Assembly (NCBI GenBank): GCA_963682055.1
Contig: OY821751.1
Coordinates: 496,001 to 560,000 of the forward strand
DNA length: 64,000 nt
Origin: Primula veris
Taxonomy: Eukaryota; Streptophyta; Magnoliopsida; Ericales; Primulaceae
Direction of reading: 5' to 3'
Below, in pieces: positions 58,807 to 64,000 of the stretch (the first letter of the stretch is position 1; each line of letters starts with the position of its first letter). The notes under the pieces are model-generated. The model did not search any database. It saw nothing but the letters and a program-made list of their open reading frames with translations, and was not told the DNA's origin. Position numbers and translations under genes: made by a program.

Positions 58807-59351
58807 CTTTCTACACTTAATTTGATTAAATGTGTTCATATAATTTGGTTGGAAGAGTTCAGGTCTTTATATAGGCGTTTTTTGGTTTCAGCTTTCTGAA
58901 TTTAGACTTACGGAAACAAGTATTTGAATTCAAACTTTAAAAAAACTATCAAACTTGTTTGATTCAAAGTTTCAGTACCTACTATTTAAAAAGCTGGAAT
59001 CCTGCGAAAGACATTTCACTGAATTCGATTGGCAGAATTTCACGTCCTGATGAAAATTATGAATATCACAGGCTTTCTAGATCGAGACTTTACTGAAACA
59101 TTTAACAAAACTAATTCTAAAATTACAACTTCCACAAGTAGATGTTCTTTCTGGTATTTTACATCTTACTTGATATCTTTCATCCAGAGCACAAGTATGA
59201 GATTGTGAAACGGTTGCAAGCTAGAAAGCATATCTACGGAATGACGGGTGATGGGGTAAATGACGCTCCTGCCCTTAAAAAGGCTGATATAGGTATAGCA
59301 GTGGCTGATGCAACTGATGCTGCTCGTAATGCTTCTGATATAGTCCTGACA

Positions 59352-60921
59352 AATAATATTTTTATACTTATATTAACAAATAATAATTTCTCTAAAAGTA
59401 ACATTTTGTAAGTGTATGAACAGTGTGCTAAGTTTACTTTTCTGTCAAAGTTGCTTCTGAAAAAACATACTTTTTTCCACTTTACTTTTACTTAAGCATA
59501 CTTATTTTTGGACCTCCAAACAGTTTCTTCCCATTTCAAGTAAAAGCATGGAAAAGTATGCTTTTCAATGACTGCCAAACGAGGCCAATGCAGCATAATA
59601 TTTTTTGTTTTGGCAAGCATTCTTTACAATATCTCAGTCATGAACGAAAAATAAAAAATAAAAAAAAGTATCCAATAGGTTGCCACTCTTCAACTGCCAG
59701 GCTTAAGCAAAGAGTTAACATCGTTTAGACTCGTTAGTTATTGACACTAGTTTTAAGTGATCATAACTCACCTTGCGAACACTTGGCTAAAGCAAATATA
59801 GTACTGAAAATTCGTTATAACGATTATTAGCCAGAACTCGAATCATCAATTCTATTAACTCCTCTTTGACTTGTTTTTGTTCAATTGTTTCATTTGCTAT
59901 GCAATGACCATATCATCAGTAATATCAACTCCTAAACTATATATGCTTGAAGTCATCGATTGTTACAGAAAATACTCAACTCTCAACGTTAACTTCATAC
60001 TTTCAACTTACATACTTTCATTCGGGAATTTATTTGGTTCGCCAACAGATAATTCAAATCAAAAAAAAAAATGTTAAAAGCAAGCAACATTCACAAAATG
60101 AGTTGTCAAGCTTTCCAGTTTTCAAATTCGTTTTGAAATCCGCATTATCAATTGTATACTCATCAACTCTATATGTTTGAAGTGTTGTGGGTAACCATGC
60201 AAATGCCTAAGATCGAATGTTACACCAATCCTCAACTCCCAGTGTAATCTTGTTATTTTTATTAGTCGAGGTGATTTATTTAATTCGCCACCAAATGCTT
60301 TAAATGGAACGTTACGGCAATTCACGTTCACAAAATGTTGGCAAGTTTTTTATCTTTCCAGTTTTCAAATCATAAGAGAACATTCAGCATTCATCACTGG
60401 CCAAGTTACGAAATCAAAATTACAACACAAACCAGATAATTTTTATTTTTTTAAAGAAACACAAACCAGATAATGTTTTTGATTTACGAAGTCGATCAAT
60501 TCAAGCAACACAAACCAGACAATGTTTTTGATTTATGAAGTCAATCAATTCAAGCAACAAATTTAAGGCCGCTCACTTGAGCAAAACTCTATACAACACT
60601 TTTTTTCCAGACAAATACAAATGAGCTAGCTAGTCTTTGCCAGTTGCGCCGATGTTGAAAATAAATAAAATCTGCTATATCAACCAAAACTCGCATAATC
60701 AACCATATATAACTCCTCAAATCTGTATGTTTAAATCGTTTCATCACAAGATGCAAATGCATTAATCAATCCACACATACAAATAATTCAAATAATTCGG
60801 AACTTACTGAGCTTTTCAGTTATCAAATCAGAAGAACTATATGAAATCATTACAAGAGGAGTTTAAATTCAGCAAAATAACACAAAACAAGATTATAATT
60901 TGTTTTATTAATTAAATCAGT
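59352..60921. other. Intergenic: flank of H+-ATPase remnant and thioredoxin 3' flank
   Basis: Contains a foldback-like stretch at about 59440-59590 (aagcatactt / aagtatgctt). Three diverged tandem segments lie at about 59890-60130, 60140-60370 and 60690-60830, each with a caactc-tatatgtttgaa-like word and a ttccagttttcaaat-like word. A near-perfect 50-bp doublet (about 60459-60558) also lies here. No supported gene. Confidence 0.45.
60459..60558. repeat. 50-bp tandem doublet
   Basis: Two adjacent copies containing acacaaaccaga-aatgtttt and gaagtc(g/a)atcaattcaagc, differing at a few bases. Confidence 0.8.
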
Positions 60922-62085
60922 TCAGGCAGCAAACTTAGGCCTCTCCCTGTGCTTCTCCACGGTCTTCTCCAGCTCATCTTTTTTTGCTCCGATGATCCTA
61001 TGCACCTCCTTCCCCTGTTTCAACACCACCATTGTCGGCATTGCTTGCACACCAAACTCCTTCGCCACATCCTATAAAAATTACCAAAAAATTGATTGAA
61101 ATCAGCATCAGCAACTGCAGATTTTTACAACACAAAATACCCAATATTTCTAAGCTAAACTAGGTGTATAAACACAGCCCAATCCATCACTGAAAGCAAT
61201 TGAAACTAAAAACAGAAACATTCCCAAAGTTTCTAGGTCAATAGAGTCGGCAAGTTTGAAAGTTGGAAAACAAGTGATTCCACAGATTTGAAAGTTAATC
61301 GAGTGCTTAACATACAATCGGGCGGTGACAGTAATTTGAAAATCTGAAAACAGTTAAAATTCAAAATATTTAGTATAAAGAACTATTCATCGTCTGGTGA
61401 CACTTCTTGAAACAGGAAAGCATAAGCTATTCCGCTTTATGTTATTTTCTTGAAGGAGCTTTGCTAAGCTTAATCTTCGTTTTCTTGTCAATACAACGTG
61501 TGGCATTTAAATGAACAACTTAAAAGTACGTACCAAAACAGAACATCTTAAAAGCTGAATTTTTCATTTCTGAACTGACAAAGCTTTGAAGTTTAAAGCT
61601 ACAAATGATACGAGCTTTAGCATCAGCCTTAAATAAGTCAACTTACTTCAAACTTGTATCTAAATAATCCCTAAAATTGCTTCAAGCTATAGCATATTTT
61701 GCTACTCAGCTTACATATTTAGCATATGTCATATTTTTTTGTTACTCCAAACTTACCAAATCTAAGGGTATAAAGCTGAATAAACATAGTTCTGTTACCA
61801 GAACAAAAGAACATCAGCTAAACAAGAAGTAAAATCCAATTAGTGTGAGAGCTAATAACGTCCCAATTGATCATTATTTTGTAAAACTAGACCATACCAT
61901 ACCATGCACTAAAACTACACTAAACAAAAATTAAGAGTCTAGAAACAAAGTCAGATTCATACCGATAGCTCATCAACATCGATCTTGACAAAGTCCACAT
62001 CGGTGTATTTTGCCGACATGGCATTGATCACAGGCTCCATCATCTTGCAGGGACCACACCATGTTGCTGAGAAATCTACCACCAT
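60922..62085 (-). CDS. h-type thioredoxin (TRX h2-like), last two exons
   Basis: Exons on the minus strand are 61963-62085 and 60922-61071 (stop 60924-60922), in phase 0. They encode the thioredoxin core: MVVDFSATWCGPCKMMEPV with the WCGPC redox site, YTDVDFVKIDVDELS, FGVQAMPTMVVLKQGKEV with the cis-Pro, and a C-terminal KDELEKTVEKHRERPKFAA helix. These blocks fit subgroup II h-type thioredoxins (TRX h2), which reduce disulfides in the cytosol and mitochondria or endomembranes (family knowledge). The N-terminal exon is not seen up to the window end, so intron 1 is longer than 1.9 kb and holds an inverted repeat array. Confidence 0.9.
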
Positions 62086-62329
62086 CTATACATACAAAAC
62101 ATTAAAATGAACCTATACAAATGGGTTAATTATTATTTGTACTTTAATGTATAATCAGATATTGATTTGTACTCTAACCTATAACAACAAATTAGTACGT
62201 CAATGTAATATCTTTTATTTCAAACTTTATACACTATATAAAGAAACAAAGAAAAGGACTAAAATAGAAAAGAGCAGACGGAATAGTGTACAGAAAATAA
62301 AAGAATTATGATAAAAGTTGGGTTCTTGT

Positions 62330-64000
62330 TACTCTCAAGTATAATCTTTGGAAAATGTTGCAAAATGGTACAGAAATCTAATCTCATCATGGTTTAGTGT
62401 GAACACCCGCAAATCTAATCACCTAAAAATTACAGGAATGAATTTCAAAAATCATGGGTGAGTGTAAAAAACATTAATCAACCCACTTTTTTAAGGCATA
62501 AGCCAACAAAAAATAGCAATTATAACACCAACCTACAATCTTTTATTTTGATAAACCCAATTGGGTTTTGGTTCCTAATCAGTATAATCTTTGATAAATT
62601 TTGCATAAATGCATACAGAAATGAAATCTAAATCATGGGTTAGTGTAAAACTCTGTTTTAAAAAGCTCGCTCCGTAGTAAAAAAGCTTGATTCAAAGCTT
62701 AAAAAGCTCGCTTTTCCGCTTTTTAGGCCGCTAAAAGCTTATGCTTTTTTGCGCTTTAGCCTAGCTATTGCAAAAACACTTTAGTTAAGTTTTCTTTTTT
62801 TAAAACACCGGTGTAAAACCGGTACTTTTATTAAAAAAACAAGCCTACAATACATAGCAACTAGTACACCAACCTACAAACTTTATTTTGATAAAACCAA
62901 TTGGAATTTTCTTACTTATTAGTACAATCATCTTATTTAGCTGGTTGGATTGGAGTTGCCAATTAGAGCAATATTTAATAATTTTTGCAAATTGGTATAC
63001 AGAATTGAAATCTAAAATCATGGCTTTAGTTTCAAACCAGCAATTGACCCTCTTTAGTTAAAAAAGAATAAGCCTATGATAAAGAGAGAGAGATATACAA
63101 TTTAAATATCTCAACTTTTTCAGTAATTTTTCCTGTAAGATAATTGATAATTATTTACAAATTTTGGTTCACAGAATTGAGACCTAAAACACTGTTTTAC
63201 CGTCAAAAATAGTAACCAATCCTCTTTCTTAAGGAATAAGTCTAAATCATGGGTTTAATGTAAAAACCAGTAATTAACCTTCTTTTCTGATATAAACAGT
63301 AATTGACCTTTTACTTTGATAACTCTTTTACAAATTGGTATATATAATTGAAATCTAAACCATGAGCTTAGTTTAAAAAAAACAGTAACTAACCTTTTTT
63401 TAAAAGGAATAGTCCTACGAGAGAATAGTGTACAAAATATCAAAAAATACAATCAATACTAATTACATTAAAACATAGATAATTTTTTACAAATTAGTAA
63501 ACAGAATAGAAATCAAGATCATGGGTTAGTCTCAAAAACAGCAATTAACAACTTTAGATAAATAAAAAAAATGGTTCTTTGTTAGTACTAAGAAAACCAC
63601 TAAAAGATAACTTTTTTTACAAAATGGTATACAGAATTGAAATCTAAATCATGGGTTTAGGCTGTTTAGCACTTTAGGTTAGAAACTACTAAATTAATCA
63701 ACCCATGATTTAGATTTCAATTATGTATACCAATTTGTACAAAGTGTATCAAAGAAAGGTTAGTAACTGTTTTCTAGAAGGTTAATTACTGTATTTTACA
63801 CTAAACCCATGATTTAGATTTCAATTTTGTACACCAATTTGTAAAAAGTTTATCAAAGAAAAGGTTAATTACTGTTTTTTATAAGGAAAAAAATAGATCA
63901 ATGACGGTTTTTATAAGAAGAAAAAAGAGAGGTTAATTACTGGTTTTTATACTAAGCCCATGATTTAGATTCCAATTTGTAAAAAGCTTATTAAAAAAAG
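62330..64000. repeat. Inverted array of short repeats in thioredoxin intron 1
   Basis: A degenerate unit with aattgaaatctaaatcatgg, gtttagtgtaaaaa-cagtaattaacc and acaaattggtatacag recurs about nine times from about 62360 to 63660 in one direction. From about 63690 to the window end the complement recurs three times (cccatgatttagatttcaat at about 63698, 63806 and 63957). The turn lies near 63661-63695. Unit spacing is irregular (about 100-200 bp). Confidence 0.7.
62674..62812. repeat. Dispersed repeat, copy 2 (see 3501-3620)
   Basis: Shares aaaaagcttgattcaaagct, gctttttaggccgc and tttttaaaacaccg with 3501-3620 in the same order. Inserted within the thioredoxin intron array. Confidence 0.45.

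Larger units (their letters stand above)
52524..59351 (+). pseudogene. Plasma-membrane H+-ATPase (AHA-type P3A) pseudogene, split by a Copia element
   Basis: Exon remnants with splice borders: 52524-52703 ([30 protein letters not shown]), 53051-53257 ([18 protein letters not shown]), 53353 to about 53436 (phosphorylation motif CSDKTGT), 53827-53946 ([15 protein letters not shown]), 54496-54618 ([20 protein letters not shown]), about 54728-54823 (ERGLRSFAVAYQ), 59188-59351 ([20 protein letters not shown]). The family pumps protons across the plasma membrane. Lesions: the N-terminal and C-terminal exons are absent, TAG at 53255-53257, truncation with TAA right after DKTGT, a small insertion in the 54728 exon, and loss of the exon before GDGVNDAP. 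A Copia element sits between the sixth and seventh remnants. Retained intron borders show it decayed from a spliced gene, not a retrocopy. Confidence 0.88.

Overview
The window is nuclear DNA of a flowering plant, most likely a eudicot. It has long AT-rich introns with GT/AG borders, plant-only families (class III peroxidase, EMB506, DUF716/TMEM45-like, DUF569, plant mobile domain) and plant transposon types (LINE, Ty1/Copia, Helitron, hAT-, CACTA- and Mutator-like MITEs). The species cannot be named from the sequence alone.

Layout, left to right. 1-425: 3' end of a LINE lying in an intron of the plastid ankyrin gene EMB506, whose last six exons follow (912-3070, +). 3.5-4.7 kb: a dispersed repeat, a MITE with long inverted ends and a 408-bp Helitron. 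5781-7691 (+): class III peroxidase, two exons, with a hAT-type MITE in its intron. 9201-12900 (-): secreted CREG/PNPOx-like flavin-fold protein, five exons. 13.8-15.3 kb: CACTA-like and foldback elements. 15449-17326 (+): DUF716/TMEM45-like membrane protein, two exons. 18824-24557 (-): plastid RsmD-type rRNA methyltransferase, nine exons, with several small MITEs in its introns. 25648-30019 (-): prolyl 4-hydroxylase with a C-terminal ShKT domain; its first exon is not clean. 30519-36299 (+): nearly full-length LINE with a 13-bp target duplication and many inactivating lesions. 36545-38016 (-): 5'-truncated AAA-ATPase fused at its break to a decayed plant-mobile-domain gene running the other way (38004-39322, +). 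43356-46966 (+): DUF569 protein, three exons. 48724-51622 (-): complete paralogous AAA-ATPase. 52524-59351 (+): dead plasma-membrane H+-ATPase gene split by a Copia element (54855-58806, 5-bp target duplication). That Copia carries an antisense piece of a papain-like cysteine protease where gag should be. 60922-62085 (-): last two exons of an h-type thioredoxin; its first intron runs off the window through an inverted array of short repeats.

The host genes are separate single-copy loci with plastid, secretory, membrane and redox roles. They do not form a pathway or cluster; only the two AAA-ATPases are related to each other. I see no CRISPR array, operon or defence island.

The most unusual points are the antisense protease fragment inside the Copia element, the exact head-to-head joint between the AAA-ATPase and mobile-domain fragments, and a recurring pattern in which an exon edge with its 5' splice site is copied about 280 bp into the next intron (seen at four sites in three genes). 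The last is the best candidate for something not yet described. Exon limits were read by eye from splice consensus, reading phase and family similarity. No alignment or RNA evidence was available.
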